NCBI GenBank assembly: GCA_030068075.1
Contig: CM057829.1
Location: 82,761,132-82,825,131 of the forward strand
DNA from: Paguma larvata
Lineage: Eukaryota > Chordata > Mammalia > Carnivora > Viverridae
Reading direction: 5' to 3'
DNA: 64,000 bases
Shown: positions 23,621 to 34,270 of the stretch, piece after piece
Numbering within the stretch: the first letter of the stretch is position 1
Layout of the letters: each line of letters opens with the position of its first letter
Notes under the pieces: model-generated
What the model was told of the DNA's origin: nothing
Database searches by the model: none
Seen by the model: the letters and a program-made list of their open reading frames with translations, nothing else
Made by a program: the position numbers and the translations under genes

Positions 23621-23832
23621 GGGGCGCCTGAGTGGCTCAGTTGGTTAAGCGTCCAACTTCAGCTCGGGTCATGATCTCGCAGTCTGTGAGTTCGAGCCCC
23701 ACATCGGGCTCTGTGCTAACAGCTCAGCACCTTGATCCTGCTTAAGATTCTATGTCTCCCTTTCTCTCTGCCTCTCCTCTGCTCGTGCTCTGTCTCTATC
23801 CCTCTCTCTCATAAATAAACATTAAAAAAAAA
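23621..23832 (+). mobile_element. CAN-SINE, well preserved
   Basis: The head 'ggggcgcctgagtggctcag', the B box 'gtgagttcgagcccc', the body 'catcgggctctgtgctaac' and a tail of A's are intact. The TSD is caacatattta (23610-23620) and caacttattta (23833-23843), one mismatch in 11. Confidence 0.95.
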
Positions 23833-23843
23833 CAACTTATTTA

Positions 23844-24477
23844 TACTTTAAATTTTGCCAGAAAAAGTTAAAGAAAAATTAATTGCTATGCTTACTGATG
23901 GCAAGAAGAAGTTTCTCGAAATGGTAGCCTAAGGCTTTGTTTTTTGGGTTTTTTTTTAAACAGCTGATTTGTTTTTTTAAATAGTTTTTCACCAACTTTC
24001 ACATAGCTCTGTTTTTCTTCATTTATTCCTGTGAAAAATTCCTCACCTGTACCTCTCACCTGCTCTCTTTGTTTTCTCCCTCCTGAGCAAGGAGAGGGAG
24101 AAATGGCAACAAAACACAGACACACACGGAGCCACCACACTCCCTCACACACATTCTCGCGCTCAAGCCCATTTCTCTTTGCTTCCCATCAGATCCAAGA
24201 GATCCATTTTGTATTGTTTTTTTTTTTTCTCCTTGCATAAAGATCGTGTATTATGCTTTTCTGAGAACTGAGTATTGCTATTTTAAAAAAATATTTCTTA
24301 GAGTTTTGAACAGAATAAAGGTGTTAATTAGTATGAGAAAAAATATTTAAGAATCTGTAACAGAACAGAAAATATGGACACGTAACAAATGGTAGCATTC
24401 GTTCAAAGAAAAAATAAGTATCCAAAGAGATCCAATATCCCACCGAACAGAGCAAAACTGTAATTCAAAAATGTTGC
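23844..24477. other. Unassigned, with a CA-rich patch
   Basis: A short ACAC-rich patch (24115-24155) and T runs at 23948-23957 and 24218-24229 are visible. Frames on both strands near 24031-24240 are small and have no motif. Confidence 0.45.
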
Positions 24478-24782
24478 CGTCCAGTTATAAGATAAAAAAG
24501 TCTTGGGGACATAATGCACACTATTGTGACTATAGTTAATTATACTGTGCTGTAGATTTGAAAGTTGCTAGGAAAATAGATCTTAAAAGTTTTCATCACA
24601 AGTAAAAGAATTTGTAACCATGTGGTGACAGATGTTAACTAAATTTATTGTGGTGATCATTTTGCAAGAAATATACATATAAAAATTTGTGTTATACACC
24701 TAAAACTACTATAGTTATATACTGGTAACACCACAAATAAAAAAAATAAAATAAATAAAAAAACAACTAAAACTAAAAAACA
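24478..24782 (+). mobile_element. L1 3' UTR, 5'-truncated
   Basis: The order 'ttggggacataatgcacac', 'gactatagttaattatactg', 'atttgaaagttgctagg', 'gatcttaaaagttttcatca', 'gttaactaaatttattgtgg' and 'gttatacacctaaaactac' matches the mammalian L1 3' end. An A-rich tail follows (24735-24780). There is no coding part. Confidence 0.85.
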
Positions 24783-27034
24783 AAAGGCTTGCTGGATTCC
24801 TAAACTATCATACAGGAATCCAGAAAATGAAGTAATGCCTATTTCCCCGATTCCTAATTATTTCATACTCGAGGAAAATTGGATTAGCAGTATTCTGCTT
24901 ACTTAGAATTTTTCTATTAAAGTTCATCTTCTCATGTGAAGATGTCCAAGACCTAGGGAGACACACTTGTGCTACAGTAAATAGTACACAGAGAAGATGA
25001 GAAGCGATAATTTTATTTTTCTTAGCCTAATAGGCTACTAACCCAATTTGCTGATGCAATTTTGTAAGGTATACACAGGCCACTTGAACAAGGGAAATGA
25101 AATTAATCACTGAAACCTCAGTCAGGAGAAATGACCTTCAGCTAACGTCCCTTTAGAAGCAGAACAATTTCAAACTTCTGGAGAATTATAAGAAGCTCTG
25201 TGGAGCAGGCCCTGCTGTGCTTTTTTGAACCCCGGGTGAAGCCTGCGAACGTTACTCAATCCCACTACGGCAAGGTGGATCGTCTTACTGTTTCCACAGC
25301 TGCCAGGGTATTAAATTCTGACTGCATCCAATGCTGTGATCATCGTAGTGTGTCTAACTACACACCAGTCAAGTGTTGGGCCGAGTGCTGGCAGAGGACT
25401 TCTCTCTCCTTCCTGGAGGCTGTCAGGCTCTGATAAGTACAAGTCCTCTTGTTCTCCAATGATCTGTCCATGAGCCACGAGGGCTCTGCACTGACTACCA
25501 CCAACCTCTCCCGGCGCTCTGCACGTCCCCCATAGGGTCTCCTGTTAGAGCACTTTTTTAAAAGGGGTATTAACCCTGTTATGTTAAAAATTAGAAGTTT
25601 ACCTATTAATGGAAAAAGGAAGCTTTAAATTTTAAAGCGAGGGATGGCATTTACCATCATCTTAAAATCTTGAATGGGCATAACCGATAAAAGACTGAGA
25701 CAATGAAGATAAACGGGTTGTACCTTTTCTTTACCACACATGGTCTCTTGACCGTAATTTCAGATATTGCCACATTTGAATACTAAATTATGTGAAATGC
25801 TTTGCGTTCCCACAGAAAGGCTAATGTATATCCCGATCCCCTACAGGAAGTAATGCCAAAGATAATACCACATTTAAAACAAGACGCCATTAATTTAGCA
25901 CCAATCCCTTTACATATTTTTTAAAAGTTGATTCATTTGTAGTAAATGGTTACAGAAATTTGTATGGAGTGTATCTAAAGAGGTCCCACTGTGTGTGTAT
26001 GAAAGTGGGGCTGTTATTACTTTAAAGACTCTATAGAACATTTTTTGAATAAATTGAGTTTTCTTTTTATTGTTTCTGAATTAATCTCTTTCAAAATAAT
26101 ACTGTTCTAAAAATTAAATGTGTACATGAATATCTCTACATAGATATATACATAAAATTTTCCATAAAGCGCTTCAATTTTTCACAAAACTACATCTTCC
26201 TAATTTTTATTTCCCAAAAACTGCAGGAGTTAAAGGCTTCAGATATGAGTTGGTGCAAGTTATAAAAATATGTTAGATTTCTTCCTCAGTAGTAACTGTT
26301 TGTGTAGACTTTGAAAGTACAAATAAAAAATATATTCGTAGGGAATGCATTTTGAAACAGAAAAAAAAATAAGAATGACAAGAATAATCACTTGTGAATA
26401 ACCACCTATTATCATTCTTTATTTGTTCTAGAATTTGTCCAAGAAATAAAACCTACCAGCTAAAACCTTCAACTTTCTAATAATTAGTTTTATCATAGCT
26501 GCAAATTACAGAAAGATAAACTTCACAAAACAAAATAACCTAAGGTAATACTAGTGTTAGCATACAAATATTTTAAATACAAATTATGCTGAATTCTCTA
26601 GCAAACAATTATTATAACACTTGGAGATAAAAACCAAGATTTAAATTGCCATTAGATGTTATGTTGCACTTAGTGGTGTGTAATTTCATGCCACATTTTT
26701 TTGTAGTAATTTCCCTAATTTCTCACAACTGTTCCATGCTGCAAATTAAAATCAACTGTTTCTTTCTAAAGAAAATAGAAAGAAGTGAATGCATCACGAT
26801 GTTTGCTAAAAGCTCGTAGACAATTCCTGATTGGCTCAGGAGACAGAATTCATAAGTTTCTCATTCGTAGCTTTACTCATATTTATATAGAGTTGAAAGC
26901 ATCTCATCTTAGCAAAGGTATATTCAAAGAACTAAGAGGGAATTAGGTAGAAATTATGTATAATTGTGTTTCGAATGTCCGATAAAAGATAGCATATGGT
27001 CCTTTCCTTAAGGGCAATTTGAAATAATAATAAC
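24783..27034. other. Unassigned unique-looking DNA
   Basis: I recognise no dispersed repeat in 2.2 kb. A GC-richer patch (25200-25560) holds several CpGs and a 77-codon frame (25200-25433, +) with no recognised domain. The remainder is strongly AT-rich. Confidence 0.45.
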
Positions 27035-27215
27035 AAAGCAATGAACATTTTTGAGTGCTTATGGTGTGCCAGGCAATGTGTTAAGAATATTAGGTGAACT
27101 ACCTCTTTTAATTCTCATAACCGTATGGGAGCAATTTTCCTATCATTTCTATTTTATATAAAAGAAAATTAGGTCTTAGGTTAAGAAATTTCCCTAAGGG
27201 CATAGATCTCTTTTG
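27035..27215 (-). repeat. MIR SINE, reversed
   Basis: The series 'ttgagtgcttatggtgtgcc', 'aggcaatgtgttaag', 'ttttaattctcataacc' and 'ggttaagaaatttccctaag' is the reverse-complement MIR order. Confidence 0.75.
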
Positions 27216-27336
27216 TGACAGTCTTTCTGATGACAACATCTGTGCTCCTAACCAGTACTTAAAGTGAAGGTGAAAGTAACCACTCAGGTGAACGAAACAG
27301 TATTTGCAATCAAGATTTAAAAACAATACCAAAATT

Positions 27337-27525
27337 GAGGTGCCCGGGTGGCTCAGTCGGGTGAGCATCCGACTTCAGCTCAGGTCATGATCTCATGGCT
27401 TGTGAGTTCAAACCCCGTGTCAGGCTCTGAGCTGTCAGCAGCACCCTGCTTCAGATCTGTGTCTCCCTCTCTCTCTGCCCCTTGTCACTTTCTATCGAAA
27501 ATAAATAAATGTTTAAAAAAATTAT
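27337..27525 (+). mobile_element. CAN-SINE
   Basis: Head 'gaggtgcccgggtggctcag', B box 'gtgagttcaaacccc', and a shortened CT tract followed by AAATAAATAAA. The imperfect TSD is aaaaacaataccaaaa (about 27319-27334) and aaaaacaaccctaaaa (about 27526-27541). Confidence 0.93.
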
Positions 27526-27541
27526 AAAAACAACCCTAAAA

Positions 27542-28279
27542 GCAAAAGGAATGTTTTCAACATCATCTCTAGAATTATAATTTTAGCATTATTGCTGATC
27601 CTTCTCTTTATTTCACATACTTTCCTCACCTCATTGAACTTGGCTTTCATAGACACAGGCTATACATTTTAGCTGTGCTATAGATCTTACAAGTTGCAAC
27701 TTTGGAGGATATTATTGAATTCTTTATGTTCGTAGCTTAAATACATTTGTAGTATAAATATCTCATGTCTAGAGAATGATTATAAGGTGGGAAACAGCAG
27801 AGTGGAAAACCTATTCTAATATTTAAGAGGTTGTCTTATTCTTCTCTGGGTCTTTTTTCCCACTCCAAATCCTAGGATACATCCAGTTTCACAACATCTG
27901 GCTTTGCCTTCTGCCTGGATCTTTCTGTTTCAGCATCTACAAGTCATTCTACTTATGTTTTACAGATATGTCTCCCTCCGCCATAGTTAGTAGAAAGATT
28001 TTTATTCCCCTTTGTGTCTTTCACTGACATCCTGGTGCTTATCAGAAAGAGTCTTTTAAATGTTTTTCTTTTAATTTTTTAATGAATAACTTGAATAGAT
28101 GAGTGATTACAATATTAGGTAATGGATATTAATTTGAGAGGAGTTTGCAATACATAACTTTGTAAGTCCTTTCTGCAATTATGCATCCAACACTACAAGT
28201 CAGTGGAGAGAAAGTACATGTATGTATTTATGAATTTGAGGCCTAATATTAAGGATATTATCTAATCTTTGAATTAATT
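27542..28279. other. Unassigned sequence
   Basis: No repeat or gene recognised. Confidence 0.45.
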
Positions 28280-28650
28280 ATAGTAAATGTGAAACATATT
28301 AAATAGATAAAGAATGTAATACATTTTAATGTACCTACCACTCAATTTAAGAAATAAAGTATTTCCTGCACAGGACTCACCTCTATCCCTGAATTACAGA
28401 TTTCTCACTTCCATATATTTCTTTATATTTTTATCATGACTTAAAATATCTATAAAAATTCTATAAAAATTCTGATATTTTTATTTATGTTGGAAACTAT
28501 TTTCAGTGTTAAAATCTCTATTAAAAATGATGTCAAGCTATATTCTTCTGCATTTTTTCCACCTGACATTTGACGACTCATCAATGCTTTGTATGTAGTT
28601 CTAATTTGTGAGATCTAACTTTGAAAATGTAAAAACAAAAATAACATAGA
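28280..28650 (-). repeat. Possible old L1 fragment, reversed
   Basis: The run 'gtacctaccactcaattt' and the later 'caatgctttgtatgtag' resemble a diverged L1M 3' region. The match is weak. Confidence 0.35.
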
Positions 28651-30525
28651 CTGAGTACTTGGAGAAGGCCAATGAAAATTTGGTCAGAAGGAGTCAGGGT
28701 TCCTCAGCTATGTTTGGAGGGCATGAGGGGTAAGAGGAGAGCCCCTGGGGATTCAGTGAGTTGAAAATAGAGAAACAGAGGCTGATTTTCTCTGTTATTT
28801 ATAACTTATTGGCCCTGTGCTGAAAAGAGAAGAACATTGGATGGAAATGAGAAGCTAATTTAGACACAGAGAAGAAATAGACGTGCACACCTGAAGTTAG
28901 TGTGAAGAGTTTGAGTATATGTCTGGTGATAGGAAGTGAGTAATTATGTAGGGATCTGAGGGAGAATATTATAATGATTATGAGTGGAATATATTGAAGA
29001 GGATATAGATTCATATCAGAGGGGTCAGTCATTAAGAGTGTTCATTAAGTTAGGGATTGGCCGTGGAGAGCATGTGCTATACTAGAAACTCTATCAAGGC
29101 AGAGGGGGTTAAAACCAAGAGATAATTGTAGGGCAAAATAGGAATAACATCTTGATTAACCTTCTTTGCAAGAGGAGTGAAAAAAAGATTAGGGCTAATA
29201 CACGTATCAATGTTCCAAACCTGAAAACGAGAGTTTTTCCTTTTAAACTACAAATTACGTAAATTACGAAAGCTCTCCCACTTGATAGGAAAACTTACTG
29301 GTTGATGACTAGCCAAAGGTATAGATGATTAGAGATTAAAGGATGATGAAAAAGTGTATTGTTTCATCCACTCTCTTGACTCTCTCAGGACTCCGTGCTG
29401 GTTTTGGAGATCTGTTGACAGAGAAGGACAAAAGTAAACAGAGAGGACAGGAAGAGAGGACAGGTGCAGCAGGCTCTGGGGAATGGATTAATTTATTCAA
29501 AGGTAAAATTAAAACTCTCCAGAAAAAAGAACTCCCACCCTCACCCTACCAACACTGGTTCAAATGTTAGCTAATCTGCAACTTTATTTTGCTTTAACGT
29601 GTTTAACTAATTTATCTGTGCCCAAGTTAGCCCAATTGCCTCAAGCATGACATTCTTGAGGTCAAAGTCTTGGATTTGATGCTTCCACAGAATAATTAAC
29701 TTGGTGCTAATCTATAGTCACACCTCATATCCCAAACCCTGACAAGTTGCCTTTCTTTCTAAAAAGTGAAGCAGATGCAAGAAGAGTTCTGTGAGAAAAA
29801 CAACCCCAAAGCACACTCAACGGACAGAAATCAGTTATGCCATGCTTGTCCATAAAATATTTGGTTTGGACTCCTAATTTTTATTACTTGCTGTAAAGCA
29901 TTATGGCAAATCAAAACCTTCTAAATTAGCAAACTGAAGGAATGCACTTAGAGATAAAAGTATCATAGCAATTTGAAAATCTTATTTTCTACCATTTAAT
30001 GTGATTAGAACATCTATAGTTAAATAATATCATTTATCATTGCAATACATAAAAACACTTAGATTATAACCTTTATCCAGATGATTAGTACAATTTTTAT
30101 ATTGAAATGTGAGTTAGGGTCTTACCTCAATTTTCATTAGATTTCACTTATTTTGTCTTCATTTATATCCACAAAGTCATTAACATTGCTCAAAGAGACT
30201 GCAAAGTCTGATATTCATTCTAAGGTAAATTGAGATTATTTAAAGATTATTTCCATGCTTAAAAGTCAAGTAAAGTAAGTTTTTAAAACAATGTGTATTT
30301 TATTTGTATTGAGAAGTATTATAAGTAGATTTCATTGTTATTATTTGTTTTGCTTTTGTGCAATCCCTTGCCCTCATGGAATTCTTTTTGGTTTTCTAGC
30401 AATTTTTAAAATATTTCTCTCTATTTGAATATATTTTAGATATTTTTTTGTATTTAACCAATGACTTTGGAATATAAGAAAAATACTTTCTATTTACTCT
30501 ACTTGGCTGCTTTAAAAAATACAGT
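28651..30525. other. Unassigned sequence
   Basis: The first 400 bp (28651-29060) has a reversed-LINE2-like purine-rich texture, but I cannot align it securely. The rest shows nothing recognisable. Confidence 0.4.
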
Positions 30526-30741
30526 TGGAGGTGCCTCGGTGGCTCAGTCGGCTAAGTGTCCAACTTCGGCTCAGGTCATGATCTCACAGTCTGTGAGTTC
30601 AAGCCCTGCATAGGGCTCTGTGCCGACAGCTCAGAGCCTGGAGCCTGCTTCAGATTCTGTGCCTCCTTCTCTCTCTGTCCCTCCCCCACTCATGCTTTGT
30701 CTCTCCTTTTCTCAAAAATAAATGAAACATAAAAAAAAATT
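30526..30741 (+). mobile_element. CAN-SINE
   Basis: Head 'ggaggtgcctcggtggctc', intact B box 'gtgagttcaagccc', body 'cagagcctggagcctgcttc', and a long A-rich tail. The TSD is ttaaaaaatacagt (30512-30525) and taaaaaaaatacagt ending at 30755. Confidence 0.94.
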
Positions 30742-30982
30742 AAAAAAAATACAGTGAACAGGCTAATGTGTAACATCTTTTTGTATTTCGTCTTCTATAA
30801 TCAACAGATTTATGAATACCACATTTGTCATGCAATTCAATTACAAAATTATTCTCTGGTCTTCACAAAGAAATACTTTAATATATTCTTCCTCTTAATA
30901 ATCTTATCTCTTTATCCTAGCTTCTAGTAGATTGTGTATCAGTTTTGAAATTTAAATTTAAATAGTTTTCAAAAATTTTTAT

Positions 30983-31202
30983 TTTTTTTAAAGTTCGTTT
31001 ATTTATGTTTGAAAGAGAGAGTAAAAGAGAGAGAGAGAGTGAGAATGAAGGGAGGAAGGGCAGGGAGGAGAGAGGCAGATTATCCAAAGTGGGTTCCACA
31101 CTCACAACAGAGCCCAATGAGGGGCTTGAACTCACTAACTGTGAGATCTTGACCTGAGCCAAAGTCCAACACTTAACCGACTGAGCCACCCAGGCGTCCC
31201 CC
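30983..31202 (-). mobile_element. CAN-SINE, reversed
   Basis: T-rich start, GA tract (31013-31045), reversed B box 'ggcttgaactcac', and head 'accgactgagccacccagg'. The flanks caaaaattttta and caaaatgttttaa suggest an imperfect TSD. It faces the SINE at 30526-30741 from 241 bp away. Confidence 0.92.
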
Positions 31203-31495
31203 CAAAATGTTTTAATTTCATCATTATCAAACAGCTTTTCTCATTTTCCTTGTCTCACATCTCTACTGAAGGAAGGAAACAAACAAAGCTTTCATCATGC
31301 TTGTGAATCCACTGTAACTTAAACTCGTTAAAAAAAAACAACTATGTTTTAACCATAACTGCTGAAAGGATCTGAGTAAAATGAGATTAAGCACTGGACA
31401 GTCAGAAAGGACTAGGTCTAGATAAACTAGTGTAGGGACAAGCAAATAAGTTTTCAATATTTTAAAATAAATTTTATTTTTAGAATAAACAGCTT

Positions 31496-31719
31496 GGGGC
31501 GTCTGGGTGGCTCAATCGGTTAATCATCGCACTCTTGATTTTGGGTCAGGTCATGATATCTTGCTTTGTGGCATTGAGACCTGCATAGGACTTGGCTTCA
31601 GGTGAAGCCTGCTTGGGATTCTCTCTCTCCCTTTCTTTCTACCCCTTCCCCCTCTTGTGCTTGTTCTCTCTCTCTCCCTTTCTCTGTCTCTCTCAAAAGA
31701 AAATAAATAAACATCTAAA
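31496..31719 (+). mobile_element. CAN-SINE, first of a tandem pair
   Basis: Head 'ggggcgtctgggtggctcaa' at 31496, a diverged B-box region, CT tract, and an AAAATAAATAAACA tail. Its right-hand flank has been displaced by the second SINE. After the second copy, host sequence resumes with 'gacagctttacag', compatible with its own left flank 'aataaacagctt'. Confidence 0.9.
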
Positions 31720-31730
31720 AAAAATGAACA

Positions 31731-31964
31731 AGGCACCTGGGTGGCTCAGTACTTAAGTATCTGAGTTTGGTTCAAGTCATGATCTCACGATTTGTGAGTT
31801 CAAGTCTCACACTGGGTGAGCTCGAGCCCTGCTTTAGGTGAGTCCCTCTTCTCTCTCTCACTCCTTCTCTCTTTCCAACCATCCCTCCTGGGATTCTCTT
31901 CTTTGTCCCTCAGTCACTTTTTAGAGGTCTCTCTCAAAACAAAACAAAGCAAAACAAAATAAAC
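31731..31964 (+). mobile_element. CAN-SINE, inserted in the tail of its neighbour
   Basis: Head 'aggcacctgggtggctcag', then a B-box region that appears twice in partial form ('gttcaagtctcacac' then 'gctcgagccctgc'). A perfect 11-bp TSD, aaaaatgaaca, lies at 31720-31730 and 31965-31975. The left copy is part of the first SINE's tail, so this insertion came second. Confidence 0.9.
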
Positions 31965-32454
31965 AAAAATGAACAGACAGCTTTACAGAAAAGTTACAAA
32001 AGGTATTAAAATTACAAAAAATTAAAATGATAAAGTTATGAGAGATATTAGATATTACAGAGATCCCATATATTCTACATCTAATTTCCCCTATACCTCA
32101 TGCTTATTAGTATGGTACATGAATTACAATTAATGACATGATATTGATATATTATTATTAACTCAAATTCATGCTTTACTTAGAGGTCCTTAGGTTTTAC
32201 CTAATGTTATTTTTTTCTTCCAGGATTTAATCCACTCTATCCACACTGATTTCAATTATCATGTCTTCTTAGATGCCTCTTGGCTGTGACAGTGTCTCAC
32301 ATTTTTCCTTGTTTTTGATGACTGACAGTTGTGATACATACTGGTCAAGTATTTTATAGAATGTCCCACAGCTGCAATTTGTCTGATATTTTTCTCAAGA
32401 TCTTACTGTAATTAATGCTTGGAAGGAAGATGACGGATATAAATTGTCATTTTC

Positions 32455-32733
32455 TATTCTTCTCCCTCACCCCCTCCCTCTTTTTTTTTAATGCTTGACT
32501 ACCCTACATTCTCCTACAAATGGACCTTGAGAGTTTGTTTGGGGGCGCAAACCTTGACCAAAGAATGGTCCTCCTCTATCCAGGAAGGTCATCCTCTTCC
32601 ACTCAGTTTGCAGCTTCAGGAGAGTCACACATGGAATGAGGGAAGAGGGCATTTCCCTAGTCAGCCAATCAGCTGAATCAACTCTGGTGATCAAAGGGGC
32701 GACAGATGTTGCAGCCAGATCACCCTGACATCC
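32455..32733 (-). pseudogene. RN7SKP: 7SK RNA retropseudogene, truncated
   Basis: Read on the minus strand from 32733, the sequence starts 'ggatgtcagggtgatctgg' and follows 7SK RNA. Landmarks are 'gatcaccagagttgattc', 'gatagaggaggaccattc', 'aactctcaaggtccatttg' and 'aggagaatgtagggtagtc', ending at 'aagc' (32493). The real gene is a Pol III RNA that holds P-TEFb inactive in the nucleus. This copy keeps the 5' end but has lost an internal segment of roughly 35 bases and about the last 40 bases. It then has an A run (T's at about 32481-32489) and an odd G-rich stretch. The TSD is ataaattgtcattttc (32439-32454) and ataaattgccattttc (32734-32749), one mismatch in 16, so it was inserted by L1-type retrotransposition. 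There is no sign of a 7SK promoter (PSE/TATA), so it is presumably silent. The 101-codon frame on this strand (32488-32793) is incidental. Confidence 0.9.
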
Positions 32734-32825
32734 ATAAATTGCCATTTTCATGACATCATACCAAGAGTACATAGCATTGACATGACCTATCACTGTTGAT
32801 GTTGACCTTGGTCACTTCACTAAGG

Positions 32826-33190
32826 TAGTGCAGTAACTTGTTACTGCTGCCATAACGATGCATCACACATTAAATGTCTTAAATAACAGAAAGGTATTGT
32901 CTCATGGTTCTAGAGGCTAGAAGTACAAGATCAAGGTGTCAGCTAGTTTATTTCTTTCTAAGGGCTGTGAGGGAGAATCTCTTCATGCCTCTCCCCTAAC
33001 TGCTGGTAGTTTGCTGGCAATCTTTTGTATTTCTCAGTTTATAGATGCATCACCCTACTCTCTGCTTTCATCTTCTCATGTGATATAGAGAGGAGAGTCT
33101 GGGCGCTAACATCAGATATTAATGGTACTTATCTCTGAAATTAGAGACAATAAGAACAATGATATATTAAAGAAGAATCTCATAAATTCC
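32826..33190 (-). mobile_element. MLT1-type LTR, reversed
   Basis: The order 'actgctgccataacgatgc', 'cttaaataacagaaagg', 'tctcatggttctagagg' and 'ctagaagtacaagatcaagg' is the reverse complement of an MLT1/MaLR LTR 3' half. It abuts the L1 relic directly. The far end fades and is approximate. Confidence 0.7.
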
Positions 33191-33286
33191 CAGCATCGTC
33201 CATTCCTGCCATCCCTCCTATTACTGTATGAACCCTGTGGGTTCCAATCTAAAGCAAACCTATCCACTTCTCTTTCCTAATTGCTG

Positions 33287-33288
<2 letters not shown>

Positions 33289-33323
<35 letters not shown>
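33289..33323. repeat. T run of 35
   Basis: This uninterrupted homopolymer sits just before an L2 fragment. I see no reversed SINE or L1 attached to it. Confidence 0.95.
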
Positions 33324-33324
<1 letters not shown>

Positions 33325-33329
33325 AGAAA

Positions 33330-34045
33330 TTTGTCCTCTCTGTCCGGCATCACCAGCATTTCACTCAGCACTATCATTTCTTGCTACCATACTAACCCGA
33401 GTCATAATCAGCTCTCTCCTCTCTGACTGTGCGATGCCCCCAGCTGGCTCCCCTGACTCTACCTTTGTCTTCTTATGGTCTAGAGTCAACAAAGCTGCAG
33501 ACAAGATCCTTTGAAAACATCCATCAGATCGCAACTACTCAGAATCCTCTAACGACTCCCCTTTTTACACAGATTAAAAGCCATAGGCCTACATGTCCCT
33601 GCATGACAAGCTCTTCCTTTTTCCCTCTGACCACATCTCTGTCACCGTTTCCTTCCCTTGGTTTGCTCTAGCCAGAGACCTCCATGCTATTCCTCGAACC
33701 CCTCAGGCACATCTGTGTTTTCAGGACCTTTGCACCGTGTGTTTTACATGGCTCGCTCTGTCACTTCCTTTGGGTCTTTACTCAAATTAACTTGCTCAGT
33801 GAGGTCTATCCTGTCCACACTGCATGAAAGTATGACCACCCGTGTATCGGGTAGTTCCTATTTCACTTACTCTGGCTCATTTATATCTATAACATTTATA
33901 ACTTTTTAACATTCAATATACCCATGAATTTTTATACGTATTTTCTATTCTTCTCCATTAGGATATGAGTTACATGAGGCAGAGATTTGAGAGTGTTGAG
34001 TGTTTTTGTATGTGTCCAAGGACTGAACTAGTAACCAACACTTAA
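33330..34045 (+). repeat. L2 3' region, long and well ordered
   Basis: It follows the L2 consensus in order: 'gtcaacaaagctgcagac', 'gatcctttgaaaacatcc', 'aatcctctaacgactcccc', 'attaaaagccataggcctac', 'caggacctttgcaccgtg', 'ctttactcaaattaacttgc', and a terminal part with 'ggatatgagttacatgagg'. Short frames at 33429-33909 are decayed LINE sequence, not genes. Confidence 0.85.
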
Positions 34046-34096
34046 CAGACTTACGGCAAATTTTAAAAATTAATGTACATAATAGTAATAATAATA

Positions 34097-34270
34097 ATGG
34101 CTCACATTTTGAATATTTTATGAACTATGTAAATTTACAGAGTGATTAGATACATTAACACATTTCATCCTGAAAACATCTCTGTTATATAGGAACTACT
34201 ATTTTTCCACTTTACAAATTAGGAAACAAGGTAAATTCTCAAAGATAATAAATGGAGAGTCCAGGATTAG
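34097..34270 (-). repeat. MIR SINE, reversed
   Basis: The series 'atgaactatgtaaatttac', 'cattaacacatttcatcc', 'tttttccactttacaaatt' and 'aggaaacaaggtaaattctc' gives the reversed MIR order. Confidence 0.75.

Larger units (their letters stand above)
31460..32825 (-). mobile_element. Old L1 (L1M-type), reversed, host to three insertions
   Basis: The element is visible in pieces. 31460-31495 holds 'ttttatttttagaataaac'. 31976-32454 holds 'attagtatggtacatgaatt', 'tattattattaactcaaatt', 'gcctcttggctgtgacagtg' and 'actggtcaagtattttatag'. 32750-32825 holds 'tatcactgttgatgttgacc'. When the two SINEs (31496-31964) and the 7SK copy (32455-32733) are ignored, the pieces run in the correct order. That shows one element with later insertions. 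It has no coding capacity. Confidence 0.8.

Noticed and set aside
32488..32793. 101-codon minus-strand open frame
   Set aside because: It is the 7SK pseudogene plus L1 flank read as protein. 7SK is a non-coding RNA.
33429..33909. Three overlapping plus-strand frames
   Set aside because: They lie in the L2 3' region, which is a decayed non-coding LINE end.
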